Positions 1 through 12,960 of a DNA stretch of 64,000 nucleotides are shown in pieces. The translations under genes were made by a program, and so were the position numbers. The first letter of the stretch is position 1, and every line of letters starts with the position of its first letter. Origin of the DNA: Temnopleurus reevesii (taxonomy: Eukaryota; Echinodermata; Echinoidea; Temnopleuroida; Temnopleuridae). The stretch is taken from positions 39,616 through 103,615 of the forward strand of contig BQKZ01001402.1 in NCBI GenBank assembly GCA_036244855.1, read 5' to 3'. The notes beneath the pieces were generated by a model, which did not search any database, was not told the origin of the DNA, and saw only the letters and a program-made list of their open reading frames with translations.

Positions 1-139
1 CAACAAACCCATTCAGAATAATTTGTCATTTTATAGATTTAAAAGCCGTTTCAAAGAAGGATGGTCAACTTCTCGCTAAGACAGGGTCCTGGCAGTACTT
101 TGGAATTTCCAATGGGATTTATCTTACTTGTATTCTGCA

Positions 140-700
140 ATGCCATTTAGGCTGATTGAGCTCGTAGACAGTAAATCCATCAAAATCCTGATATTTTTTT
201 TCTCTCCGTCCTGCCATCTGAGACTTTTACAGCATGCACTCTGGCGGCAATACTCTTTGGTCAATACATGCCATATTTTTACATTCCTGTTTGCCGTGCA
301 TCAATTTTTCTACTTTGCAATGGAACGTTTCTGGTTGTTGTTTTGGGCAAAGTCTGATTCCATTTGCACAGTTCATTATTCTGAAATTCAAAAAAGTTGT
401 ATCCAGTCAAAAATATCTTTACTATTGCCAGCATGCAAATGAGTGTCATATCGTTTACAAAACGGCACGAGTATGGAACTCCTTAACGCAGTGCTTTTAT
501 GTATATTTTACAATTTATGGAATATATGTGATGTTATTTTAGCCGATTGAGCTCTAGACACCAAAATCCAGTTCAGACTCTTACAACATTTACTCAGGCA
601 TCAAGTCTCCATGGTCAATATGTGTCACACTATTATACCCATGTTTGCTCAGTATCAATGTTGCCATTTTGCAATGGGGTATTTCTTGTGTTTTTGTTTT
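140..700. repeat. Diverged tandem repeat, with a further copy at 1460-1640
   Basis: Three related segments share a GATTGAGCTC-like start, CAAAATCCAG, CAGACTTTTAC, GGTCAATA and CATTTTGCAATGG: at 148-340, 541-700 and 1467-1625. The third is separated by the inverted-end element at 873-1446. Short open frames here have no recognisable product. Confidence 0.65.
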
Positions 701-872
701 GAGCAAAATCAGACATGACATATCATTCTCTTGATATTCAATCATGTTGTTTCATTTTGGCATAGCTTTATACATACTGTAAAGAATATTTTTTAAAACT
801 TTTTTCCAGCATAATATTTTTGTTACGATATATCTGGATCAGGTGTAGGAATCCTTCATACAGTGCTTGTAT

Positions 873-1446
873 GTATTTGTGACCATTAAAGAGTATCTGA
901 GGTAAAAAATATATAATTTGTGCTTATTTCCCAAAGAACGACACGATATTAATTTAAATAATATTATAACTGAATATAATATAAGGCTGAAGATGAAGTG
1001 CTGCCATTTCGAAACATGTTCTTATTAAAAAGTTGTGTTCTCTTTGCTATAATATTATTTAAATTTGTGTATATTGTGTAAGTGCATAAAATTTACCAAA
1101 AATAACTTTATCTGACATGATGTGGGTTAAGGAGTTGGAAGCAAATAAACAGCTTGTTTGCAATCGAATTAGGCTCGGTAAGTCCAAAATAGGCGCTGGG
1201 TGAGCCTTTTAGCTATGCATGCATGTTTGTTTATGTGTGTCCCATTGTTTCGCTTTGTGAACTAGTGTTCATACCAGTAATTTTTTCATTATTCATGAGA
1301 ATTGATCAGTTTTAAAAATGCAATATTTGGACAATTAAACACCTTTTAATGTCATGGGATGGTCATGGTGATTTATTTTGTGCATACTACCGACTAGCGA
1401 ATTATTGTTTTTTTGCCTCAGATACTCTTTAACAGTCACAAATTGG
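873..1446. mobile_element. Element with CCTCAGATACTCTTTAA inverted ends
   Basis: TTAAAGAGTATCTGAGG at 887 is inverted at 1418 as CCTCAGATACTCTTTAA, with about 30 bp of matching ends in total. A related single end (CCCTCAGATACTCTTCAGAT) is at 4391. No transposase frame inside. Confidence 0.6.
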
Positions 1447-1629
1447 GATATTTTGGGATGTTATTTAGGTTGATTAAGCTCGAGTTGTAGACGATGAATC
1501 CGTCAAAATCCAGCTCAGACTTTTACGACATTGACTTTGGCGACGAGCCTCCTTGATCAATACTTGTCATCCTATTATGTTTCTGTTTGCGCAGTATCGA
1601 TGTTCCCATTTTGCAATGGAACATCTCCC

Positions 1630-1765
1630 GGGCGGTGTTTCACCAAATTACGAAAGACTTTAAAAGTGAATGGTTTCAGTTTATGTGCTGAATGAACACT
1701 AATCCAGTGCGTGTTACAGTCTTTAGTTGTTCTTGAATTTAAGAATGATGTGGTGAAACACTGCT
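1630..1765. mobile_element. Foldback MITE family B (GGGCGGTGTTTCACC), upstream copy
   Basis: The left arm GGCGGTGTTTCACCAAATTA and the right arm GATGTGGTGAAACACTGC are inverted, enclosing ACGAAAGACTTTAAAAGTGA. It matches the better preserved copy in intron 1. Confidence 0.75.
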
Positions 1766-2033
1766 CAATTCCTGTTGTTGGCCAGTAAGATTCCAGTTTG
1801 ACACTGCTTACATACAGTACATAACATAGGACATTTTTTTTTCATACTATACATTGCATGTTTTGTATTTCTTGATATATCTTGATTTTGTTATTTACTT
1901 TTGTGCACGATATACATATTTTCTTTCTCGTCGTTTCGGCTTTTAGCTGCAATGTTGAATTTTGATCAATCAATTCACTTCAATGCAATTCTGTCAGTGT
2001 TAAATTCTTTTGGAAATATGTTCCCTTTGTTCC

Positions 2034-2700
2034 AGAATCTTCCGCCATCTTCTTTTCTACCTTGCTCTCTTAACCCAACGCACTTTGCCTGAATCTACTT
2101 GCTCTCAATTATAACTCTAATTCTCCCCCTCTCTTTCCCTTTCTCATAAGTTTATCTTTCTTCCCCATTCCATCCCTTCTTATTCATATTTGTTTATATC
2201 TCTTTTCCAGAATCTTCCGTCGTCTTTTCTACCTTTCTCTCTTTACCTGACGCACTTTGCCTGAATCTACATGCTCTAAATTAAAACTCTCTCTTATCCC
2301 CTCACTCCCTTACTCATGAATTTATCTTTCTTCAACATTCCTTTTCTTCTTGTTCATTTCATTCAAATCTTTTTCTTCAAATCTTTTTTTGCCAGATATT
2401 CCAACATCTTCTTTTCTACCCCATCCCACAGCCTTTCTCATTACTAGTCTCCTAACCTAACCAGGGAGTTGTCACTGACCTAACGCACTTTGCCTGAATC
2501 TTCTTGTTCTAAATTAAAACTCTCTATTTCTCCCCTCTCTCCCTTACTCCTAAGTTTATCTTTCTTTTCCTTTCTCTTTTTATCAATTTTTTTTATTCAT
2601 ATCTCTTTTCCAGAATCTTCCACCATCTTCTTTTCTATCTTGCTCTCTTAACCCAACGCACTTTGCCTGAATCTACTTACTCTCAATTAAAATTCTCTCT
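2034..2700. repeat. Pyrimidine-rich tandem repeat, about 180-bp unit
   Basis: Four units start at about 2034, 2209, 2395 and 2611. Each has CCAGAATCTTCC (or a variant), CGCACTTTGCCTGAATCTAC, TAAAACTCTC and AAGTTTATCTTTCTT. Units differ by indels in the CT-rich spacer. Confidence 0.8.
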
Positions 2701-3029
2701 TATCCCCTCGCTCCCGTATCCACCCCCTCTCTTCCATCTCTCTCTTCTAAATCTCCCTCCTAGCTGACCCCCTTGCTGCCATCCAATTGAGGAAAAACAC
2801 ATCTATTGATTTTAGCCCGACTATTTTCGTCTCCCTTATTCCTCTCCTTGGCTGAACATGAATTTCTGCCCTCCATTTCCAGTCCCTTTTGGAGCTCCGC
2901 AATTTCCAGTGCGCTGAGCACAGAGTGACGCAAGTGCTCGGCCGGACGCATAAACAACTCCCCGGCCCCCTTTCTCTCGATCTTTCTAATACCAAAATGC
3001 TCAATGAATATTCAATGTGATTGATTTCA

Positions 3030-3610
3030 CATACAAAGAAAATATGTTGAAATCGCAATGACATTCTAATCGCAAAATTTACTTGTTTACTGAATAAATA
3101 GATGGGGAGTTTGTTTTGAGATATGCTTTCATGTGTGCATTGCTTATTATATTATCCTTCTATTAATAGTTTTAACATGCAAAGAAAGTATTATTAAAAA
3201 GCAATGAAATTCTAATCTCAAAATGGACCTTTTTTGGAAAAAAAACAGAGGCACTTTTTGCTTTTTTATACATGTTTGTATAGCATAGAATTTTATTCTT
3301 TTCTTGCTGCTTTTCAAATGCAAAGAAAATATCATTAACAAGCAATGAAATTCTGATCACAAAATGATTTTCTTGCTGCTTTTAACCCTTTTACTACTGG
3401 AACCGGGAATCCCTACACAAAGTTTATGGGTATTACAGAATTCAGTAGTCAATGGGTTAAGGACCTTTGACTACTGGAACCGGGAATCCCTACACAAAGT
3501 TTATGGGTATTACAGAACTCATTAGTCAATGGGTTAACATACTAATAGAATATTTGATAAAATGGCAGTGAAATTCAAATCTCAAAATGGATTTGTTTTT
3601 GTAATAAAGA
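3030..3610. repeat. Short diverged repeats (AGCAATGAAATTCTAATC)
   Basis: The segment ATGCAAAGAAA...AGCAATGAAATTCTAATC plus CAAAATGGA occurs at about 3035, 3177, 3316 and 3560, spaced 140-240 bp apart, with the small TTAACCC elements inserted in the last interval. Confidence 0.65.
3382..3537. mobile_element. Two adjacent small elements with TTAACCC / GGGTTAA ends
   Basis: Two units of about 76 bp share ACTACTGGAACCGGGAATCC and TACACAAAGTTTATGGGTAT, and end AGTCAATGGGTTAA. The left end TTAACCCTTTTACTACTG is the inverse of the right end. A diverged relative is at 4566-4642. Confidence 0.7.
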
Positions 3611-4734
3611 GAGGCAGCGTTTGCTAAGATGTTTTCATGTGTGCATTGCATAGCATTTTACCTTGTTTCTTGATATAGGCTTGCATGCAATTGAATTCTT
3701 TAAAGGACACAGCACCATGAACTTGAAAGAAAAAGAGATTGGACAAGCCAACAAGCTTCTTCCTAATTGGTCGATTAGGCAAACAACATTCACTCTCCTC
3801 CTACTGCAAGAACTCCCCAAAGAACTACTGTAAAAGCTCAATTTTTTGTGGGCTTTTAGTTTCGCGAATATCGCGAGCATTAATTTGCGAAAATTTGCAA
3901 TTATTAGAAAGCCGAGAGACTTACATACAAAAATCTTTCAAAATTCGAAAATAGTAATTCGCTAATGTGCAAAAGCTCTGAAATTAACTTAAGTGAATTC
4001 GTGAAAGTCTATGTGCGCCAAAATATTGGCTTTTACAGTTTATTGTAACGATTGGAAATAAATTATGTAAAGTAGATACACTTGCATGTGTCACATGCTT
4101 GATCCTGTTGACATATAAAAACTTAGATTTATTTATCAGAGCAGTTATGAAGAATGGAATGCTTTAGAATTGGGCAAAGGCTATCAGATGCCATTAAATT
4201 GTTTCTCTCCTAAATAATACATAGTTTTTTTTCTTTAAAGATATTGAATTTGTTTCAAATTAAACATAAACATTTCTTAGGAGTTTCGGATCTTACCACA
4301 TCGATGGTGAAAAAACATATTTGTTCTAAATCCTTAACTACTTATGTCATGCAGGATATAATTGACTTGTATTCAATTTAAACCTTTGCCCTCAGATACT
4401 CTTCAGATTGCACACCTTACGATCTGTGTGATCGTTTTTGGAAAGAAATTGTGATATTTTGACAAGTATAATCTAATAATTCTAAAAATCATATCAATAC
4501 TAAGCGTTTGATATCAATACTTTGTCAGCTTTGTCATACTGGGACTTGGCGATAAATAGGCTTTAATCCGTGGCCTACTGAAGTTTTGTAATTTCCATAG
4601 ACTTTCCATAGAAACGCTACGGTACCAGTCGTCAATGGGTTAATTCATCCAGCATGCCCGCTTGCTGAAACATTACAGTTAGAACCTTAACGTTCTTTGA
4701 CAGAGTGCTGTACATCTCTTATTAATGCCCCTGA

Positions 4735-5660
4735 GCGGTATGGTCAACTGCAAATGTCATGGAGATATGTTTAGATACTCTCTCTAAATACATTGGGGTG
4801 TTCACACATATGGGGTGTTGTTCAAAATCAACTGCAAATCAACTGCAACTTTGCAAACTGTAATGCGCATTTTCATTCGCGCACAGTATGCGCATTTAAC
4901 AGGACGCGCTTGAAACAATGAATTTGACTGGCACGTTCCGATCAACTGCAACTTGTTCTCAATTACAACTTATGAACAACACCCCCTGTGACAGTTTACA
5001 TAGCGAACTTGACATCGAAGTTCAAGTATCAATATCAGGATCACAGTAATTTGAAGTGCAGACATGGTATTCTTGTGATAAATATCGCAATTCAAATCAC
5101 ACTAGTCTTTTGAATGCGATCATCGATGTTAGATTTAAAATTTTACTTTAAATGAGTGCTGCCTCCTGCTTATGCTTAAGAGCGGTTGATCAACTGCAAA
5201 TGTCATGGAAATATGTTAAGATCCTCTTTCTAAATACATAGGGGTGTTCACACTCCGACAAATTACCTCAATCATGACATCGATGTTCAAGCATCAATAT
5301 TAGGATCAGAGTAATTTGAAGTGCGGACACGATATTCTTGTAACATGGATCGTGATCTAAATCACGCTACTTTGGAATGTGATCATCGATGTTAGATTTA
5401 AAATTTTACTTTAAATGAGTGCTGCCACCTGTTCATGCTCCAGAGCACTTTGATCAACTGCAAATGTCATGAAGATATGTTTAGATCCTCTTTCTGAATA
5501 TATAGGGGTGTTCACACTCCGACAAATTTCCACAATCCTGACATCGAAGTTCAAGCATCAATATCAGGATCACAGTAATTTGAAGTGGGGACACAAAATT
5601 CTGATGATTTGGATCGCAATCTGAATCCCTCTTCGGAGCATGATTATCGTGAATCATCCC
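4735..5660. repeat. 275-bp tandem repeat, three units
   Basis: Units begin near 4738, 5172 and 5447 with ATCAACTGCAAATGTCATG (or a close variant), and include GGGGTGTTCACACTCCGACA and ATCAGTAATTTGAAGTG-like sequence. The first is lengthened by a MITE at 4809-4988. Confidence 0.85.
4809..4988. mobile_element. MITE family A (GGGGTGTTGTTCA ends), copy inside a tandem repeat
   Basis: Runs from GGGGTGTTGTTCAAAATC to GAACAACACCCCC with interior GCGCATTTTCATTCGCGCAC and CGATCAACTGCAACTTG. It splits the first unit of the 275-bp tandem repeat: the two flanks match an uninterrupted later unit, which fixes the insertion boundaries well. Confidence 0.85.
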
Positions 5661-8555
5661 GTCGATTTAGCGCGAATGGTCAGGTAATTTAAACATTGAT
5701 GTAATTATTCCCACAATGCACCACCCATTACGGGAATTCTGCCATGTGGTTACATGTGTTCAGGGATTGTTTTGCTTTAGGGAGCGCTTCACTTCTTGGT
5801 TGTCTGAGAAGTATTTTGTTGTTTAAACTGTTTTCAAATTATATTTTTCATGTTTTCCTATAATTTTACTGTGATTTCTTTTCTAAATTTGGATAGAAAA
5901 GCAAAGAAAAGGGTAAGGTCAGGCCAGCAGTCGATGGCATCAATCCAAACAATTTTTTTGGGGGGGTGGGGAGGGGGCCGTAGCATAGTTTTGGCTGTGG
6001 AAAGCTGGGGCCAATTACACAAAATTGTCTCAGCTATCTTCTTCTAGCTTAGACGTCTTGACTTTTTGGACCACCCTCTTAACAAAGGAGAATCAATGTT
6101 TGTGTCTATGTTAAGAAGGTGTCACAAGAAGTTAAGTCATCTGAGCAGGGACAGGATGCATAGCTAAGACCATTTCATGCAATTTGCCCTAGATAGTAAT
6201 TCTTACTTCAGTGACCATTACACGCCCAAGATGGTAGAAGTATGCTCTTGACAGATAATCCAATTTTGGGGCCGAAATTTGAAGCTCTCTTATTTTTAAA
6301 AGAATATTTACAGAGTCAGTTGGAGCTCCCCGAGTGGCTGTGCGCAATATTGAAAATAATAAGTCGTAAGGTTATGCTCTGTTAAACTCCAATCATGCAT
6401 GGGTATTGACAGGGATTCTGCTGTGGTGAGAAATTGATTATATTGGGAAAGGTCAAAGGTGCGTTGCATGCTTCGATTCAATTCGTTCCGCAAACGAAAT
6501 GAAGTTAGTGAGTGTTTTAGAAGAAAATAATGCATGGATTATTTAGGTTTGCAGAGCATATTATTTTATGTCAGCTTTCTTCATGGCATTTTGATAAAAC
6601 TACAAGTCATTAGATTTCATATGTTGGGAGAACTTTATGCTTGTTTCTCTAAAGATGGATTTCTTTATCATTCTTAAAAACTGTAGCAAAGAAATTAAGC
6701 TACATATTAAGTTGCAATGTCAGTTCTTTAGACTTTCTCTTAAAAAGAAGTTACTTCTGATTATATCTAAGAATTTTGATTATTTAAGAATGTACTACTT
6801 ATTATTATTGTTATTTACGGGCGAATGTTTTATTTGTTTGTATTCATAATTTGCTTTATATTGGGAATTTGGTGGTACAAGCTGTCTTGATATACATTTT
6901 ATGTGCAGTGATTTTTATTTCATGTTTGAGTGCTAAACATGCTAAGCAATGTATAGTTTTTTTCATCCCTCTTTATGTAATATTCTCATGGGAGTAGAAT
7001 GGATATCAATCCATCAGATAATGAACTTCCATTGATGCTTTTTCTGATCCTGTTCCTAAATAAGGTTTGCAATATTTCTATCTTTCTGAGCAGTATGATA
7101 TTCTCATCACAAAATGGGGTCATCTCAAAATGATCTTATTCTGGTGCTAAATGGGGCAAGCTTTTTCTATCTTCCTTAGAATAACTTTTTCCCCATCTGA
7201 ACAAGGGCGAAGGATGGGTAGCAATCTGCTTGTTGGATAAATATAATCTGCAATGGACTCGTGTGTGTCCGGTGCTAACACTGGATGCATTTGATTGATG
7301 ATCAGTACTGCAACCGCTCTCGGCGAAAACAATTTATCTTGAGCCCACGGCTTTAGGAGCGCAAGCCGACGTAATGTCATCCGCTGCGATGATGTAAACA
7401 GCCGAATCAGGGGCGAAAAGATCCAATCCACGCTCTCTGGACTGTGTAGAAAATAACCACCATGGGCAGAAGGGATGAAGGATTTTGGACAAAGTAAATC
7501 ATTTCATTCAAACCTTCACAATAGCTAGATACACACAATATAATTTTTCGTTGATTATATTGTTATTATTGCACACAATAGAATTTTCCATCACTTTTAT
7601 TATGCAGAGAAATGTCATTCAGTCTACATACAATGGGGTAGTTTCTTTCTTCTGTGTCCATGGACCTATTATCCTATTGGGCCTTTGTCCAAAATTCTTT
7701 GTTCCTTCTGATCACGGTGAATAAGTAGGGTTTTTCGAAAGGATGTACTCTGATACATGTATTGCAGACACATAGTTGAGTTAAAGGGATCATGATACTG
7801 CATAATATGAAATAATATCTAGTTTATTTTTATAATTATTTATTTTTCTCTATTTTTTAATGCTGAGCTGCCATGGTAATTGCATAATTGTATTGTTGAG
7901 TTCATATTCTTAGGGGTATTGATGAGTATATTGAGAAAGTAAGATTCATTTATATCGAGCAAAGCATATTAGGATTTTTTTTCTGTTTTTGTGGTACTGT
8001 TAGTGTCAAGTCTGAGATTTTTACCAACAACTTTCTCATTTTCTCCTTGACATAGTCGTTTGCTTGACTTTTATATGACAACATCAATTTTAAACCATTT
8101 CAGAGCAGTCTTTTTTTTATTCAGATTTTTCATTTGAAAATTGGTACTTTTCCGTATTTGATAGGGATTTATGCAGCAATTTTTTTATGTAGAGATTTTC
8201 TGAATCTACTTGAAACCTTTTCAGTCAATTTTGTCTCATTATCCTTTATTTTAATGTAAACTCAATATTACTGGTTGATTTTTTTCTGAGATATTCATTG
8301 AATGTATCTTGTACAACATGAAGCACATAATCGACTTGGAAGAGGAAAGTCATGTAAAACCAGGAAATAACAGAGGAAATGTGTAAAGTATCTGTTTTTC
8401 TTTTGATGACTAGTTGAGACACATATTTATGATAAAATGCATATCTGTATGTATACTCTCGAAAAATAACATTCAAAGGAAATAAGTATGTTATGAAGAA
8501 GAGCAAAGTAAATTCTTTTTAATAGCTCAAAAACACTCCATACTTTCATTTTATG
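5660..8555. other. Upstream intergenic, mostly unique AT-rich DNA
   Basis: Apart from the family C MITE at 7464-7713 I see no gene. The short open frames (up to about 94 codons) lack recognisable motifs, splice context or codon bias. Confidence 0.5.
7464..7713. mobile_element. MITE family C (CAGAAGGGACAAAG), upstream copy
   Basis: CAGAAGGGATGAAGGATTTT at the left and CAAAATTCTTTGTTCCTTCTG at the right are inverted. The GGACAAAGTAAA core is shared with the element at 63066. Confidence 0.7.
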
Positions 8556-8559
8556 GAAA

Positions 8560-8656
8560 ATTGCTGTAATGTTTGCTCTATCCAAAAGCAATGCTTACGA
8601 AAAAATTTTATATGAGGTATTGCTGTAATGTTTGCTCTATCCAAAAGCATCGCTTT
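8560..8656. repeat. 60-bp direct duplication
   Basis: TTGCTGTAATGTTTGCTCTA with TCCAAAAGCA occurs at 8560 and 8621. The two copies are identical over 34 bases. Confidence 0.85.
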
Positions 8657-8926
8657 AAAGAAATGACTCACTGAAAACTTCTCATCTGATATAGGGAGCT
8701 AATGTCATAAGTAATATTCAGAGGTAGTTGAGCTATTCTAAGTTTTAACCATGCATAAAACATTGAAAGGTTATCCTAAGATGCATAAAGATGTGCATTC
8801 ATGTGAACGGAATAGCCTATAATGGACTTGGCACCCATTACATCACGGAATATAATTTTTCTTGTCTGACGTACGCCATGTTAGAAATGGGTCAAGACGT
8901 TCCCGATGTGTGTTCTAGGCCATTAT

Positions 8927-9316
8927 TGATTCATTGCCACAGGTTGGTGGAGGGCTCTCCTGGAGAAAGGTTGACCCAATTCAAAGCTCTGGCAAACATG
9001 TAGGTTTGTCCGCTTTAAAAGTCTGGTGCTAAACTTGATGTTACCGCCCCCTCCCATTCCCATAACTTTTTCCCCTGTCTCTGAATCTGATCAAGTCTTT
9101 ATCTGTTCTGGATCGCTTGCTATTTCACAATATATTCCACTCTTATCTTACTTCCTCTCTCGTTCTCTCTTTGTTTATCTTTGTCTCCTTCTCTTGCTCG
9201 CCCACTCTTTTTTTCAACGATCTATCATCACCATCACAAGCTGCATTCATATATAATTATTTTACGCAAACATTATTACCGTCATAGTCATCATCAATAT
9301 CTTCATTATCATCATT

Positions 9317-9361
<45 letters not shown>

Positions 9362-9451
9362 TTCATCATCATCATCAATATCATCATCGTCATCATTGTC
9401 ATCATCATAATAATCATCATCATCAACAACAACATCATCATCATCGTCACT

Positions 9452-9492
<41 letters not shown>

Positions 9493-10060
9493 TATCATCC
9501 TCATCCTCACCATCATCATCATAATCATTGGTGATTCATTGCCACAGGTTGGTGGAGGGCTCTCCTGGAGAAAGGTTGACCCAATTCAAAGCTCTGGCAA
9601 ACATGTAGGTTTGTCCGCTTTAAAAGTCTAGTGCTAAACTTGATGTTCCGCCCCCTCCCATTCCCCTAACTGTTCCCCCGGTCTCTGAATGTGATCAAGT
9701 CTTTATCTGTTCTGGATCACTTGCTATATTGCAATATTTCCCACTCATATTTCCTCTCTCGTTCTTTCTTTCTTTCTCTTTCCCTCCTTCTCTTGCTTGC
9801 CCACCCTTGTTTTCAAAGATATACCATGACTATCACTAGCTGCATCCATATGTGATTATTTTACACAAACATTATTACTGTCATAATCATCATCAATATC
9901 TTCATTATTAACATCATGGTAGTCATTTTCATCCTCACCATCATTACGATCATCCTCATCATTATCATTATCATCATCATTATCATCACCATCAGCATTA
10001 TCATCATCATGATCATTATTATCATAATCATCATCATCATCATTAACTGCCTGATTTTGT
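8927..10060. repeat. 605-bp segmental tandem duplication with (ATC)n tails
   Basis: GATTCATTGCCACAGGTTGG through CCCCCTCCCATTCCC occurs at about 8929 and 9533 with only scattered changes. Each copy continues into a CT-rich stretch and then an (ATC)n array (9286-9530 and 9885-10045). Poly-His and poly-Met open frames are microsatellite artefacts. Confidence 0.9.
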
Positions 10061-10479
10061 CCTGTATCTGCAAATTACCTAACTTACTTCTTTTTCTCTC
10101 GCACCATTTTGCAGAACTACTTTGCAATTCGTAGCAATGAATTGATTGAATCTTATAGCAAAAAAAATTATTACACCTAATCTGATTCCGTATTTGATAA
10201 GCTCAATTCGAGGTGCTTCTCACCAGTGGATCATAATCACCATGGATGCTATCGTAAATGTCATCTCCTTTTCGCCACCATCCCCATCATTACATCGTAA
10301 TCATCCATCACCATGAAGATCACTCTCACCACAAGCTTATTTGTCTAGATAAAGTATATTCTGTGTGACATGATAGTAAAAGCCTCTTCAGTAGATCGTA
10401 ACATCGGTTTTATAGCCAGTTGATGGAGTTAGAGCTTTGGTGCATTGCCCGATAGGTGGTTGACACCCTTTTTTCAACA

Positions 10480-10610
10480 TAATCATCATCATGATCCACC
10501 ACCACCACTACCACTATGATTAACCCTCCTCATTACCATTTACTTATCATCATCATCCATTTAATTATCATCATGATTTCATCACCATCATCATGACCAC
10601 CAACACCAGG
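10480..10610. repeat. (ATC/ACC)n-rich degraded microsatellite
   Basis: Interrupted runs of ATCATC and ACCACC mixed with other sequence, just left of the GGTGACTTC element. No gene. Confidence 0.7.
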
Positions 10611-10626
10611 GCAAAACTTCCATATT

Positions 10627-11329
10627 AGGTGACTTCAAGTACGGTGTGCGGTGTTGGTGTTGGTGTTGAGAGAGCAGATCGGCCCGTGAACCGAGCTCCA
10701 ACACCGTTGGTCAGTTTACAGAAGCGATACGATCGCTGTATCGATCGCCCAACACTAGCCACGATACCTAGTGACGTCACTCGCGCTCGCAGAAAGCCTC
10801 ACGAACAGCTCAACGATAAAATAATTTTGGGTCCGAAATTCTCATATTAATCTATTCTAAAGTAATTCATACAAATCGTGCAATCTTTTTCAAAATCCAG
10901 AAGAAAAAATATTGCCTTCCAAAATAAAGTGTTTGGTTTTAGTTTTCATTTGCAAGTTTTACCGGAAAGTTAATTTAACCACCGACATGTCACGAGTTTT
11001 CAGAGCAAAATTGCTACTGCTCTGTGTGGAAAACGAATGCATGATTTCAACACCAACACCAACACCGAACTTGAAGTCGCAATTTTCCCGATCCCTAGGG
11101 GTTGGTGTTGAGAGATGGGAAAATTGCACGTGAATCGTCAACACCGACCGTGATCCTCGGTTCAGCAGACGACATTCAACACCAGCAACCAACACGAGCG
11201 ACCGGAAATACGTCAGAATCTTGCGAGGTCAACCCCAACACCGACAGACTTCAGGTTTGTTGTTGAGGCTGGTGTTGGTGTTGCTGCAACACCAACACCA
11301 GCGTTCCACACCGTACTTGAAGTCACCCA
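10627..11329. mobile_element. Element with GGTGACTTCAAGTACGGTGT inverted ends
   Basis: The left end reads GGTGACTTCAAGTACGGTGT and the right end ACACCGTACTTGAAGTCACC, an exact inversion. Inside are many GGTGTTGGTGTTG blocks on both strands, including GGTGTTGCTGCAACACC. ACTTGAAGTC occurs again at 11070, suggesting nesting. No transposase is recognised. A degraded end lies near 12117. Confidence 0.78.
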
Positions 11330-11337
11330 TTCTCTCC

Positions 11338-11592
11338 CTCATCATCATCATCATCGTCGTCATCTTTGTTGTCATTGTCATCGTCATCAATCATCACCCC
11401 ATCATCATCACCACCAACAACACCATGACCACCAACACCATCAATGTCATTGTCTTCATCGTCGTCATCTTCATCATCATCATCATTATCTTCATCTTCA
11501 ATATCATCATCAATATCATCATCATCAATATCATCATCATCGTTATCATCATTATCATCATCATCGTCACCGCCATCATCATCATCATATTT
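11338..11592. repeat. (ATC)n microsatellite
   Basis: ATCATC with interspersed GTCGTC and CACCAACAC blocks, immediately right of the GGTGACTTC element at 10627-11329. Open frames on both strands are low complexity. Confidence 0.92.
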
Positions 11593-12499
11593 TCTCTCAT
11601 GGATAAATGTTTTGCTCAGTTGTTGGTTTTTGGTACATTGTCATTCCAATATTCATACATATTCTAGAACAGTTTGCATCTATGTAGTTCTTGCTAAGCA
11701 TCATCATTGCTATCTACAGTAGATAGTAAACTACTCTTAGCTAAATTTGTATAAAAGTTGCACATATTTATTATCAGTTATTCCACAAACTGGCATACAA
11801 GCTAGAAACTTGTGGATGGATTGATCAAGAATAACCCTGACATAGCAACAATTACGTTGACATATATGAACAATCACAAGGTTTAAAATGCTTGATTATA
11901 AAAGACCTATTCTCGCACGTCTGCATTTTTAGCATAAAAAATAAGTGGATCCCCCCAAATCATAGCGCTAGCAAGACAAGCGGGTGTTAAGCATGGGTGT
12001 TAAGCTATTGGTCATTAGTATTTAGATATCAGTATCGCCTTTTAATCAGTGCATTGGTGTTAGAGCTCGGTTTGAGCAGATATTTAGACCTTAACATTAA
12101 CACCAGCCACTAACACTGTACTTGAAATCATCCAATGATCAAAGAGAGAGGGAAAGACAGACACAGAGAGTGCTCAAAAAGGGACATGTCAGACAAAGAG
12201 AAAATGGTAGCACAGTGGGCATGGGTTAATGAATTATGCATGGATGGTCGAGTATGCAATGGCGTGTGGTTATAAAGCGGTATGCACCTCAGAGAAATGA
12301 CTGAATATATTCTGTCAACTTGAATTACCAGTTACGGGAGATTGGTCGTGGATTCATAAGGAGATGGCTTATGAGGGCAGTCAACGGGGGCTGTGTCGAC
12401 GGCTGCGGCGTGGTGATGAATTTTATTTGTGTGTGTGCGCGTGTGTGTTATAATTGGAAAGGTTGATTTGTGGACGGTGATGTTGATGTTGAAGATAAC

Positions 12500-12960
12500 A
12501 GCATGTAGTATCGCACCATGGTTGTTATGGAGTGTGATGATGTTGGTAGTGATGGGTGATGCCATGGCGATGACTTGTGATGATGAGAGTGATGGTGAAG
12601 CGGGAGGTCTTGCTGGTGGTGATGATGATGATAATGATGAATGTAGTGATGATGATGATGATAATAATGAATATAGTGATGATAATGATGATGATGATGA
12701 TGAATATGCTGATGATGATGACAGTGATGGTGATGATGATGATGGTGATGAGGATGGTGGTAGTGATGATGGTGACGATGATGATGAAGATGGTGATGAT
12801 AAGGAGGAGGAGGATGATGATGATGATGAAGATGATGATAAAGATGATGATTATGAGGATGTTGATGATAATTATGATGACGATTATGAAGATTATGATA
12901 ATGATGATGATAATGGTGTTAATGTTTAGAATTATGATGATGGTGGTGGTAATGATGACA
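12500..12960. repeat. (GAT)n microsatellite
   Basis: About 450 bp of GATGATGAT with GGT, AAT and GAA interruptions. It gives a 166-residue Asp-rich open frame and a Met-rich one in another frame; neither has a non-repetitive core. Confidence 0.92.

Noticed and set aside
2747..3064. 105-codon minus-strand open frame
   Set aside because: No recognisable motif, no splice context, and it overlaps repeat edges; a chance frame is more likely.
9181..10134. Poly-His, poly-Met and poly-Ile open frames on both strands
   Set aside because: Translation of (ATC)n microsatellites, with no flanking coding sequence.
12429..12929. 166-codon aspartate-rich open frame (and Met-rich overlap)
   Set aside because: It lies wholly in a (GAT)n array; the frames have no stops only because of the repeat, and there is no non-repetitive domain.
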